A stretch of 64,000 bases of DNA from Shewanella canadensis (GTDB taxonomy: Bacteria; Pseudomonadota; Gammaproteobacteria; Enterobacterales; Shewanellaceae): assembly GCF_003966225.1 (NCBI RefSeq), contig NZ_RXNU01000002.1, positions 1 through 64,000 of the forward strand. Reading direction: 5' to 3'. The notes below the pieces were generated by a model. That model was not told the DNA's origin. It saw nothing but the letters and a program-made list of their open reading frames with translations, and did no database searches. Below, in pieces: positions 20,300 to 28,501 of this stretch. Made by a program: the position numbers and the translations under genes. The first letter of the stretch is position 1; each line of letters begins with the position of its first letter.

Positions 20300-20701
20300 A
20301 TGCACGACATCATTGAGCAACTACAGGAACTGAGCGAAGCGGTTCCTATCCCTTTAGAACTCCCGACCTTTGAACAAATCGTGGTCGTTGAAGAGGAGAT
20401 CCTCATGCCTCTACCTTCAGAGCTAAAGGAATACCTTCTTTACGCCAGTGATGTCATTTATGGAACCATCGAGCCGGTAACGGCCAGCGACCCATATTCA
20501 CACACCTACCTGTCTGAAGTGACCGCCTATGCCTGGTCTATTGGCATGTCACGTGAATACGTAGCTATATGTCAAAAGGGAAATAGTTTCTACTGCATCG
20601 ATCAGGAAGGTCAGGTCATGCTCTGGAGCGAAGACGATCCGGAAAGTGAAACCTGGGAATCATTCTGGCAATGGGCCGAAGAGGTCTGGATGCAGAGTTA
20701 A
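20300..20701 (+). CDS. SMI1/KNR4 family protein
   Basis: A 133-aa acidic protein. The LPTFEQIVVVEEEILMPLPSELKEYLLYASDV stretch is the SMI1/KNR4 (SUKH) pattern, in which (V)EE.LG..LP.(D/E)(Y/L)K.FL is conserved; the middle FYCIDQEGQVMLW also fits. The superfamily includes many immunity proteins for polymorphic toxins as well as housekeeping members. It lies 260 bp after the exported RelA-like gene, in the same direction. No regulatory element was recognised in that 260-bp gap. Confidence 0.75.
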   Translation: MHDIIEQLQELSEAVPIPLELPTFEQIVVVEEEILMPLPSELKEYLLYASDVIYGTIEPVTASDPYSHTYLSEVTAYAWSIGMSREYVAICQKGNSFYCIDQEGQVMLWSEDDPESETWESFWQWAEEVWMQS

Positions 20702-20711
20702 GTCTCAATTC

Positions 20712-20785
20712 CTAGGTTCTAGGTTCTAGGTTCTAGGTTCTAGGTTCTAGGTTCTAGGTTCTAGGTTCTAGGTTCTAGGTTCTAG
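20712..20785. repeat. tandem 7-bp repeat (CTAGGTT)n, about 10.6 copies
   Basis: Seventy-four bases of perfect CTAGGTT units fill most of the gap between the SMI1/KNR4 and HTH genes. Related 7-mers (GAGGTTC, CTTCGAG) recur at 21351, 27939, 28018 and 39530, so this is one expanded member of a dispersed family. Confidence 0.95.
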
Positions 20786-20844
20786 CAAGTTAAAAATTTT
20801 TTTCGCATCAAGCTTGCGGAAATTATCTCTATTTTGGAAAAATC

Positions 20845-21345
20845 ATGTCTAAAAATGTCGGCTTAAATGCCATCGAAATAAAATACCTACGCTTATCTGT
20901 AGGGCTAACTCCAGCGCAAGTTGCCGAGCTTTCGACAGCAACCGAAGAGGATGTTCTCGCCTGGGAAGCGGGTGAGAAACCGGTATCGGGTCTTGCAGAG
21001 AAGAAGCTACTGGAGATAGATGAAATCATCGAAATGCAGGTACTTAACACCTGTGATGGTATCGAAGAGCTATTTAAGAAAGAGCCTAAGCGTCGACTCA
21101 GCTTCGTGGTTTACCCAACCCAAGCTATCTATACCCAATACAATCCGGAATTCTTAAGCTCCCTACCACTGACCGAGCTGTATAACACCGCGGCTTGGCG
21201 TATCAAGAAAGAGTGTAAACTTGTTCTTGAAGTCGACGTTACCTTAGTCCCACTCGATGTCGAGGGCTACAAAGCTTATCGCGAGAAAGAGGACTTCAAA
21301 GAGAGCCGTCAAAGCCGCGCGAAATGGGCTGCAACTCAGCTATAA
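20845..21345 (+). CDS. helix-turn-helix (DUF4447-like) protein
   Basis: A 166-aa protein whose N-terminus ([41 protein letters not shown]) has the spacing of an XRE-type HTH. The C-terminal half ([23 protein letters not shown] ...) looks alpha/beta and resembles the Shewanella-centred DUF4447 group. Function unknown; DNA binding is inferred only from the HTH-like segment. Ends at a terminator at 21399. Confidence 0.65.
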   Translation: MSKNVGLNAIEIKYLRLSVGLTPAQVAELSTATEEDVLAWEAGEKPVSGLAEKKLLEIDEIIEMQVLNTCDGIEELFKKEPKRRLSFVVYPTQAIYTQYNPEFLSSLPLTELYNTAAWRIKKECKLVLEVDVTLVPLDVEGYKAYREKEDFKESRQSRAKWAATQL

Positions 21346-21350
21346 GTAGC

Positions 21351-21373
21351 GAGGTTCGAGGTTCGAGGTTCGA
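21351..21373. repeat. short tandem 7-bp repeat (GAGGTTC)x3
   Basis: Three head-to-tail GAGGTTC units, one base different from the CTAGGTT units 600 bp upstream. They sit between the HTH gene stop and its terminator. Confidence 0.9.
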
Positions 21374-21398
21374 AAAGCGTAAATGAAAAGCGTAAATG

Positions 21399-21425
21399 AA
21401 AAGCATCTAAGTAGATGCTTTTTTT
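21399..21425 (+). terminator. terminator after the HTH gene
   Basis: AAAAGCATCTA / TAGATGCTTTT near-palindrome followed by T. It is preceded by a duplicated 13-mer (AAAAGCGTAAATG twice). Confidence 0.8.
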
Positions 21426-21445
21426 GTTTGCAATTAACCTGCTTT

Positions 21446-22069
21446 TTATTCGGCTCCAGCCATCTCTTTTTCGAGAGCTTTAGCCATCGCGGGCCTGGCT
21501 GTGATGCGATCGCGATAGGCGGCAAGTTTTGGCGGGATATCCTGCTCGAAACGTGTCGCCCATAACAGGGTATGAGCTAATAATATGTCTGCCGCAGAGA
21601 AGCTATCTCCTAACAGATAATCACTGTCTGGCAGCCAATTCTCTGCGATACCTGCCGCCTTATCAAACTCCCATTTAGCCACAGGTAAGATGCTGCTCTG
21701 ACGCAGATTTTCGGGCAAGGCAAACTTATGTTTCCCCATAGTCCAGAGGGGCTGCTCTAATTCGCAGATAATAAAGCTCACCCACCTATGGTGTAGGGCA
21801 GAGAGATCGCTTCCTGCCTCAGGTAGCAGTTTCCTGTCGCCATACTTTTCCGCTAGGTGTAAAACGATAGCTGCCGACTCGGTAATAACCAGTTCATCAT
21901 CAATCAGTGCCGGCACTTTACCGCATGGATTCACCGCGAGAAAATCCGCGCTTCGGCTATCCCCTTTGGCGAAATTAATGAAGTGATACTGCCAATCTAT
22001 CCCAAGTTCTTCCAGCGTCCAGGACACTCGCAATGAACGGCTACGGGGAACACCATACAACTTTATCAT
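21446..22069 (-). CDS. glutathione S-transferase family protein
   Basis: A 207-aa cytosolic GST. The start is ATG 22069 (GGAG upstream). Thioredoxin-like N-terminal domain (1-80) with VPRSRSLRVSW and the cis-Pro/ES motif GKVPALIDDELVITESAAI that binds glutathione; all-helical C-terminal domain (90-205). Subclass and substrate are not clear. The 438 bp up to the next gene hold no gene; a small hairpin near 22281-22307 is the only structure noticed. Confidence 0.88.
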   Translation of the reverse strand: MIKLYGVPRSRSLRVSWTLEELGIDWQYHFINFAKGDSRSADFLAVNPCGKVPALIDDELVITESAAIVLHLAEKYGDRKLLPEAGSDLSALHHRWVSFIICELEQPLWTMGKHKFALPENLRQSSILPVAKWEFDKAAGIAENWLPDSDYLLGDSFSAADILLAHTLLWATRFEQDIPPKLAAYRDRITARPAMAKALEKEMAGAE

Positions 22070-22507
22070 GACACACTCCTTTGATCTTAATATCAAAAAT
22101 GGCTTCTATTAAAAGCAACGTTCTATTTAAAGCAAAAAGAACGGCCTTTGGAAGACCGCATTTACATTCTCTTACCTTTTAATCATGAGAAGCCTTCCCA
22201 CTGCTTTTATCCATTTCGACTCGATATATTAAAGATGAAGCGAGTCAATATCGTAGCCAGCCTCGGCAAACCGTTTAACAGGAAGGAGTTTAAGGACCTC
22301 CTTATCAAGCATCTCCCCCAATAAACAAGATTCTCACAAGGTTACCATTGGTTTAACAACAGCATCTTGTTAATCTAATTAATTCGCTTACTGAACATTT
22401 TCTGAGCCTAGTGAACTCAGGATATTAGAACAATGGATGATAAAAATGGATTTTAGACACCGGAAAAATAACACCACCGCCAATGAAACTGAATCAAATG
22501 GTTCCTC

Positions 22508-23785
22508 ATGGAAAAGCTAGCCGATAACCCAGTTATACACTCAAAAAAACACCCGATGATGTCATTTAGAATGGCCTTGAAAGCATTGGGACCAGGCCTA
22601 TTAATGGCCGCCGCTGCCATTGGCGCTTCGCACCTGGTCGCTTCGACAAGAGCCGGCGCAGAGTTTGGCTGGCAACTTGCGTGGTTAATACTTGCAGTCA
22701 ACCTTCTCAAATATCCATTCTTTGCCGCTGGTGCCCGCTATACCGCGGCCACCAATGAGAGTCTACTCCATGGTTACTTAAAGCAAGGCAGAGGCTATCT
22801 ACTCCTGTTTACCGGACTCAACACCATAGCTGCAATTGCCAGCACGGCAGGGGTAACGATGTTAACGGCAGCCATGTTGACACTTTTTATTCCGCTATCT
22901 ATCGATATATTGGCGTTCATCGTCTTAATCTCCAGCTTAGTATTGCTCATTTTCGGCCACTACGCGCTACTCGATAAGCTCACTAAAGTGATCATGTTTT
23001 TTCTGACTATCACCACCTTGATTGCTGTCGCCTTAGCACTGAATGCGCCCTCTATCGTGAGTCCAGAATTTATATCTCCCTCCCCTTGGCAATGGGGGTA
23101 TATCGGCTTTTTAGTTGCCATGATGGGTTGGATGCCAGCACCGATAGAGGTCAGTTCATGGAACTCTCTATGGTTATTGGAAAAACAGAAAAGCCAAACT
23201 GTCACCAAAGAGCAGGCCATCTTCGACTTTAACTTTGGCTACCTGATCACGGCCCTGCTTGCCATCGTATTTTTAGCCTTGGGCTCTTTAGTCATGCATG
23301 GCAGCGGTGAACACTTCTCATCATCGGGGGTTAAATTTGCGAGCCAACTTATCACCTTATACAGCCAGGTACTGGGCGATGAAACCCGCTACCTGATAGG
23401 AGCCGTTGCGCTTTTATGTATATTCAGTACCACAGTGACCGTTATCGATGGCTATAGCCGAACCCTGAATATGGGTTGGCAGCTACTGACTAATAAACGT
23501 GACTCACAAAAACGACTGACTTGGGTCATGCTAACCATCAGTGCGCTTGGGCTGGCCATAGTACTATTCTTTAAAGGGGCATTATTGCCACTGCTGGAGT
23601 TTGTCATGATATTGGCTTTCATGACCACAGTAGTGTTTGCCTGGTTAAACTATAAATTGATGACCAGTTCAGCCCTACCGGAATCAGACCGCTATGGCTT
23701 GAAGATGAAGTCTCTTTCATTATTCGGTTTGCTATATTTAGTAAGCTTCGCCGGATTGTTTATTTATTGGATGGCAACAAAGTAA
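22508..23785 (+). CDS. NRAMP-like membrane transporter lacking the canonical metal site
   Basis: A 425-aa protein with about 11 TM helices and the NRAMP/LeuT-fold pattern (ALGPGLLMAAAAIGASHLVASTRAG at TM1). Classical NRAMP transporters bind metal through DPGN in TM1 and MPH in TM6. Here TM1 has GASH and TM6 reads GWMPAPIEV, so both motifs are altered. It may carry another ion or solute. It ends 11 bp before a serine hydrolase gene, likely one operon. The ribosome site before ATG 22508 is weak. Confidence 0.8.
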   Translation: MEKLADNPVIHSKKHPMMSFRMALKALGPGLLMAAAAIGASHLVASTRAGAEFGWQLAWLILAVNLLKYPFFAAGARYTAATNESLLHGYLKQGRGYLLLFTGLNTIAAIASTAGVTMLTAAMLTLFIPLSIDILAFIVLISSLVLLIFGHYALLDKLTKVIMFFLTITTLIAVALALNAPSIVSPEFISPSPWQWGYIGFLVAMMGWMPAPIEVSSWNSLWLLEKQKSQTVTKEQAIFDFNFGYLITALLAIVFLALGSLVMHGSGEHFSSSGVKFASQLITLYSQVLGDETRYLIGAVALLCIFSTTVTVIDGYSRTLNMGWQLLTNKRDSQKRLTWVMLTISALGLAIVLFFKGALLPLLEFVMILAFMTTVVFAWLNYKLMTSSALPESDRYGLKMKSLSLFGLLYLVSFAGLFIYWMATK

Positions 23786-23796
23786 GGAAGTAAAAA

Positions 23797-25188
23797 ATGA
23801 AGTTAAGGATCAACTTAATTGCTTTGAGCCGGAGTGTAATATTGCTTGGTTTGTTAACCGCTCCAGCCCATGCCGATTTTCCACCGCCCGGGGATAACTC
23901 ATCCGCTGAAAACTCCCAGAGCGAACAAGCCGGGTCACAAAAAATCGAAGCCTTGCAGAATCTTCCGCTCGAAAGTCGAGTCAGGGAGGCTATCGACAAT
24001 TCGTTGCAACCCTTTAGCGGCAGCATCCTCTTGACGGAGGGGGGGAAGTCCTTACTTAGCATGCATAAAGGTAGAGGGATCAACAGACAATCCAGTTTTG
24101 TTATTGCCTCTCTCTCCAAACAGATCACCGCCACCTTAATACTGCAAGCCGTCGATGCCGGAAAACTACAGCTTGACCGCTCTCTTAACAGCTATCGATT
24201 CCAGAATGAAACACTGGTAGATAGTGAAGCGGGCTGGGAGCAAGAGCAAGAAAATGAGCAGCCTACAGGTTTTAATGCAAAGTTTGAGACTCGGCCCGAA
24301 ACTGAGCCAGAGTCAGAAACTGAAGAGGGAAAAATATCCCAAGTCGATGAAGATGGGTCAGCGGACAGCTCCACTGAGGCTCCCCAAAGCCAGGCTAAAA
24401 CGACTAATCCAGAGCTCCTCTATGGCACCTCGATGCAAACATCCCAAGAGCAACCTAGGTTCAACCCTAACCGGTTTGATGAGAGGATCACCCTTCATCA
24501 CCTCCTGAGCCACACATCGGGTATCGATCAACTGGGCAAACCAAATCGTTTCGAGCCAGGTACTCAATTTCAATATTCAAACTATGGCTATAGCATCTTA
24601 GGAGAACTCCTTGAGCAGGTAAATCAACAACCTCTACCCCAGCAGATAGCCGATTTTAAACTGGCATATAGATTAGGCGGACTCTATGCAGAAGTAGGTG
24701 ATATCGATGATATACGCCAACGTGCCCCCGCCCTCGCCATCGGTTTAACAGAGACCGCAAACGGGTTAACCCAATCGGACCTGACAATCACCGCGTCTTT
24801 AATTCCAGCTGGCGGGATAATCTCAACCACCAAAGCCTTCTCAGACTTTCAGATAAAACTGCATGGGGGTAAATTTATCAGCCCGAAAAGCTATCAGTTA
24901 ATGACGACTCCTCACACCGAGATAGACTTCCTCTGGTCAGATATGAGCTACGGATACGGCCTACGCTTAAACTTTGATGATAACCTTACAGAATATAGCC
25001 ATACCGGCTACCTCTCAGGCTATATGTCTATGACACTCTACTATCCGCAATTTAATTTAGGCTTAGTGATGTTAGAAAACATCTCACTGAACCTAAACTC
25101 TCTCGACAGGGTATTTGAGCTGCATAACCAGATTCGGGCAATCATCAGAAGCAGGTTAATATCGACGCAGATTCAAGATGTTAAATAA
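23797..25188 (+). CDS. exported serine hydrolase, class C beta-lactamase/DD-peptidase-like
   Basis: A 463-aa protein with a signal peptide ending APAHA. The three family motifs are present: SLSK (SxxK, near residue 108), YSNYGYS (YxN, near 265) and HTG (near 406). Between SxxK and HHLLSHTSGI a segment of about 80 residues rich in Glu, Gln, Thr and Pro (roughly 145-225) interrupts the fold and should be a surface loop. Acts in the periplasm; the substrate (peptide, peptidoglycan or ester) is unknown. Strong GGAAG upstream; cotranscribed with the NRAMP-like gene. Confidence 0.85.
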   Translation: MKLRINLIALSRSVILLGLLTAPAHADFPPPGDNSSAENSQSEQAGSQKIEALQNLPLESRVREAIDNSLQPFSGSILLTEGGKSLLSMHKGRGINRQSSFVIASLSKQITATLILQAVDAGKLQLDRSLNSYRFQNETLVDSEAGWEQEQENEQPTGFNAKFETRPETEPESETEEGKISQVDEDGSADSSTEAPQSQAKTTNPELLYGTSMQTSQEQPRFNPNRFDERITLHHLLSHTSGIDQLGKPNRFEPGTQFQYSNYGYSILGELLEQVNQQPLPQQIADFKLAYRLGGLYAEVGDIDDIRQRAPALAIGLTETANGLTQSDLTITASLIPAGGIISTTKAFSDFQIKLHGGKFISPKSYQLMTTPHTEIDFLWSDMSYGYGLRLNFDDNLTEYSHTGYLSGYMSMTLYYPQFNLGLVMLENISLNLNSLDRVFELHNQIRAIIRSRLISTQIQDVK

Positions 25189-25273
25189 ATCAAAGGATCA
25201 ACGTTAAATTCGGCTATAATAGCAATCACAAGATCCCGCAGACGCGGAATCATCGAGATAAAGAAAAAACATC

Positions 25274-25738
25274 ATGATTAACAACGATATTTTACGCCGC
25301 TTACGTTTCGTGTTCGATTACCAGAACGCCAAGATGATCAAGATCTTCGGTAAGGTAAATCACGAAGTATCTCAAGAGCAACTGCTCGACATGCTTAAGA
25401 AAGAATCTGAAGAGGGTTACCAGCCGTGTAACGATAAGACCATGTGTCTTTTCCTCGATGGTTTGATTATCGAGAAGCGTGGCCTGAAAGAGGGCGCTGA
25501 AATTCCTGAGCCGGTATCGCAAGTCAATAACAACCTTATCTTTAAAAAGCTAAGAGTAGCACTCGAGATGCGTGAAGATGACATCATCGGCACCTTAACT
25601 TTGGCAGAGTTTAACATGTCAAAATCTGAGTTAGGTGCGCTATTCAGAAAGCCGGGTCATAAACACTTCAAAGAGTGTGGCGATCAGGTATTGCGTAACT
25701 TCTTGACCGGTTTATCGCTGAAGTATCGCGGTAAGTAG
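25274..25738 (+). CDS. yehS: YehS family protein (DUF1456)
   Basis: A 154-aa cytoplasmic protein with two DUF1456 repeats (NNDILRRLRFVFDYQNAKMIKIF and NNLIFKKLRVALEMREDDIIGTL), matching E. coli YehS in length and layout. Function unknown in the family. Monocistronic with a clean terminator. Confidence 0.9.
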   Translation: MINNDILRRLRFVFDYQNAKMIKIFGKVNHEVSQEQLLDMLKKESEEGYQPCNDKTMCLFLDGLIIEKRGLKEGAEIPEPVSQVNNNLIFKKLRVALEMREDDIIGTLTLAEFNMSKSELGALFRKPGHKHFKECGDQVLRNFLTGLSLKYRGK

Positions 25739-25762
25739 GTCTGGTACCTAAGTTAAAACATA

Positions 25763-25787
25763 AGCACAGCTCAGGCTGTGCTTTTTT
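25763..25787 (+). terminator. terminator of yehS
   Basis: AGCACAGC / GCTGTGCT stem, TCAG loop, followed by six T. Confidence 0.9.
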
Positions 25788-25797
25788 GTGGCTGATG

Positions 25798-26108
25798 ATA
25801 CCAGTTGCATTAAATAATTAACCAATTCAGAGCCCCTCAGGGTTTTCAATTCAAGGCGCATTGATGAGAAAATGGTTACTCCTTTTTAAGGAAGCCTGAG
25901 GGGGCTCACTTAGTGCGACTGATGTTTAAAGCAGAGGGCAAAGCCCTTTATGCTGCACTGGATGCTTTCGATATACGACTAAATGGATTTAGGAGGTAGA
26001 GCAACGCAGGAGCTTGTTGCCGAGAATAACTATTAGCTTCAATCATCCTACTTGCCTACAGGGCCTTGAATTCTCGCTGAATGGTCAGATACTTAATGCA
26101 ATTGGTAT
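25798..26108. mobile_element. MITE-like element with imperfect terminal inverted repeats
   Basis: A 311-bp gene-free segment whose ends match in inverted orientation: ATACCAGTTGCATTAA at the left and TTAATGCAATTGGTAT at the right. Pairing continues inward with mismatches (TAATTAACCAATTCAG against CTGAATGGTCAGATA, then AATTCAAGGC against GCCTTGAATT). Inside is a second inverted pair, GAGCCCCTCAGG / CCTGAGGGGGCTC. No open frame is convincing and no clear target duplication was seen. Non-autonomous transposon is the inference. Confidence 0.65.
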
Positions 26109-26246
26109 TAGCGCGTTTTAAACAGATAAGAGAAAAATAATCGAAAATCAGCCTGCGAAAACAGAACAAAGATCACACTTTGTGTTAGTCTTTCCAAGCA
26201 TAGAAAACAGCATCCTAAATAACTAAAAACATCATAAAGGTTACCC

Positions 26247-27935
26247 ATGGACGATCACAAACGCCCGCTCTACCTTCCATTCGCAGGTCCAGCTATTCTC
26301 GAAGCCCCTTTGATCAACAAGGGCAGCGCATTCACCGACGAAGAACGAGTTTTTTTCAACCTGGAAGGCCTGCTTCCCCATGTGATTGAAACCATCGAGG
26401 AGCAAGCCTCTCGAGCCTATGACCAATACACTAATTTCACTAACGATCTCGACAAACATATCTATCTGAGAAATATCCAAGACACCAACGAGACTCTCTA
26501 CTATCGTCTGGTTCAGAATCATATCACCGAGATGATGCCGATCATCTATACCCCTACTGTGGGGATGGCCTGTGAACGTTTCTCAAAAAACTATCGTCGT
26601 AACCGTGGCCTGTTTATCTCCTACCCAAATAAAGATCGCATCGATGATCTTTTAAATAACTCTACCCGTCAGAAAGTAAAAATTATTGTGGTCACCGACG
26701 GTGAGCGTATTCTGGGTCTGGGAGACCAAGGTATCGGTGGTATGGGGATCCCGATTGGTAAGCTATCACTCTACACCAGCTGTGGTGGCATCAGTCCCGC
26801 CTATACCCTACCCATCACACTCGATGTCGGAACCGATAACCCTAATCTGCTAGAAGATCCTATGTACATGGGCTGGCGCCATCAGCGCATCGGTGGCGAA
26901 GAATATAACGAGTTTGTCGAAGCCTTTATGCAGGCGGTACATCGCCGCTGGCCCGATGCTTTGATTCAATTTGAAGATTTTGCACAAAAAAATGCCATGC
27001 CACTGCTGGAGCGATATAAAGATCAATATTGCTGCTTCAACGATGATGTTCAAGGTACGGCGGCTGTCACCGTTGGTTCACTATTGGCGGCCTGTAAAGC
27101 GGCAAAAACTAAGCTAAGTGATCAACGCGTCACCTTCCTCGGCGCAGGCTCTGCCGGTTGCGGTATTGCCGAAGCCATAGTGGCACAAATGATCGCTGAA
27201 GGGCTCAGCGAACAACAGGCACGCACACAAATCTTTATGGTCGACCGCTGGGGCTTACTGCAGAATAATATGCCGACTCTGTTGCCATTTCAGCAAAAGC
27301 TGGCGCAGAAATGTGATGATATTGAAAACTGGGATAATTTCAGTGAAAACATCTCACTGCTGGATGTCGTCAACAACGCTAAACCAACCGTATTAATTGG
27401 CGTATCAGGCGCACCCGGCGTATTCAGTGAGGAGATAATCAAGGCGATGCATAGCCATTGTCCTCGCCCAATCGTCTTCCCGCTATCTAACCCAACGAGC
27501 CGCGTCGAAGCCACACCGAAAGATCTCCTGCACTGGACTAAGGGTCAGGCACTCGTTGCAACGGGTAGCCCATTCGAGCCCGTCGTCGTGGAAGATGAAA
27601 CCTTTGAAATTGCCCAGTGTAATAACAGCTATATCTTCCCGGGCATAGGTCTGGGAGTCTTAGCCGCCGGAGCCAAACGAGTCAGCAATGAGATGCTGAT
27701 GGCATCGAGTCGTGCGTTAGCCGAGTGTTCACCACTTGCACTCAATGGCGAAGGCCCACTGCTACCACCGCTGGAAGAGATCCACAAGGTAAGTAAACAT
27801 ATCGCCCTTGCCGTAGGTAAGGTTGCCATCGAGCAAGGACACGCCCTCCCCTGTACCGATGAGCTACTCGAGCAGTCTATCGAAGACAACTTCTGGACCG
27901 CAGAGTATCGACGTTATAAGAGAACGTCGTTCTAA
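26247..27935 (+). CDS. maeA: NAD-dependent malic enzyme
   Basis: A 562-aa cytosolic enzyme converting malate to pyruvate, CO2 and NADH. It matches E. coli MaeA (SfcA) in length and order: malic N-terminal domain with [10 protein letters not shown] near residue 95 and the metal motif FEDFAQ near 235, then the Rossmann domain with [14 protein letters not shown] near 300 and the conserved [12 protein letters not shown]. Monocistronic; promoter not resolved. Confidence 0.95.
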   Translation: MDDHKRPLYLPFAGPAILEAPLINKGSAFTDEERVFFNLEGLLPHVIETIEEQASRAYDQYTNFTNDLDKHIYLRNIQDTNETLYYRLVQNHITEMMPIIYTPTVGMACERFSKNYRRNRGLFISYPNKDRIDDLLNNSTRQKVKIIVVTDGERILGLGDQGIGGMGIPIGKLSLYTSCGGISPAYTLPITLDVGTDNPNLLEDPMYMGWRHQRIGGEEYNEFVEAFMQAVHRRWPDALIQFEDFAQKNAMPLLERYKDQYCCFNDDVQGTAAVTVGSLLAACKAAKTKLSDQRVTFLGAGSAGCGIAEAIVAQMIAEGLSEQQARTQIFMVDRWGLLQNNMPTLLPFQQKLAQKCDDIENWDNFSENISLLDVVNNAKPTVLIGVSGAPGVFSEEIIKAMHSHCPRPIVFPLSNPTSRVEATPKDLLHWTKGQALVATGSPFEPVVVEDETFEIAQCNNSYIFPGIGLGVLAAGAKRVSNEMLMASSRALAECSPLALNGEGPLLPPLEEIHKVSKHIALAVGKVAIEQGHALPCTDELLEQSIEDNFWTAEYRRYKRTSF

Positions 27936-27938
27936 CTC

Positions 27939-28042
27939 TTTCGAGGTTCGAGTTACAGGCGTTATTGCAGGAGTGAGACATTATCTATGTAGGAGCGGCT
28001 TTAGCCGCGAATATTTTGGAGCTTCGAGCTTCGAGCTTCGAG
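27939..28042. repeat. REP-like palindrome with flanking 7-bp repeats
   Basis: TTCGAGG/TTCGAG units at 27939-27952, a 24-bp palindrome at 27988-28011 (GGAGCGGCTTTAGCCGC core), then three CTTCGAG units at 28018-28042. The 24-mer is repeated exactly, inverted, at 39573-39596, also beside 7-bp repeats. Confidence 0.85.
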
Positions 28043-28049
28043 AAAGATT

Positions 28050-28082
28050 AAAGCTACCAGGTAATATCGGTAGCTTTTTTTT
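28050..28082 (+). terminator. terminator downstream of maeA
   Basis: AAAGCTACC / GGTAGCTTT stem with a 10-nt loop and a run of eight T, 115 nt after the maeA stop, past the repeat cluster. Confidence 0.85.
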
Positions 28083-28194
28083 GCCCGAATAAACCAAGAA
28101 TATTCTTAACTAGCAGCAGGCTCTCATCGGTATAGAGCTATTTCCAGAAGCTCTAAGCTTCAATGATACTTATCGCTTTCCGCGGTGGGATCAC

Positions 28195-28398
28195 CCAAAC
28201 TTCGTTTGGAGTAAAGTCGTGGTACTCCGTACCACACCGGGCAAGGAGGACTGCTCGTCCTTATCCTCCTTGCATCCACCTATGACGCCCCAGCGAAGTT
28301 ACATGCATTGAGTACGGGCCGAAGTCCGTTTTCAAAATAACTAACGTTTCCGATGGGGCGTCCATGCCCCCCGAAAACTAGCCCGACATCCATGTCGG
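28195..28398. repeat. array of six hairpins downstream of the KAP gene
   Basis: Six consecutive stem-loops without coding potential: 28195-28209 (CCAAAC/GTTTGG), 28219-28235 (GTGGTAC/GTACCAC, loop TCC), 28241-28273 (GCAAGGAGGA/TCCTCCTTGC), 28314-28329 (ACGGGC/GTCCGT), 28355-28370 (GGGGC/GCCCC) and 28383-28398 (CCGACA/TGTCGG, loop TCCA). They fill most of the 28.1-28.5 kb gap. Role unknown; they could be a dispersed structured repeat or the end of a mobile unit. Confidence 0.7.
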
Positions 28399-28501
28399 TC
28401 TCACGCTATTTTCTTCAACACACTTCGGCAACTTCCAACGGGGAATAATGTACCTGGAGGCACAATGGTTAAACACAAAGAGTTGATAACTGAGAGTGAT
28501 A

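Noticed and set aside
20712..20785. CRISPR-like array
   Set aside because: The units are 7 bp with no spacers; it is a simple tandem repeat.
28195..28398. Retron, integron attC array or group II intron
   Set aside because: No reverse transcriptase or integrase gene is near, and the hairpins lack attC core sites.
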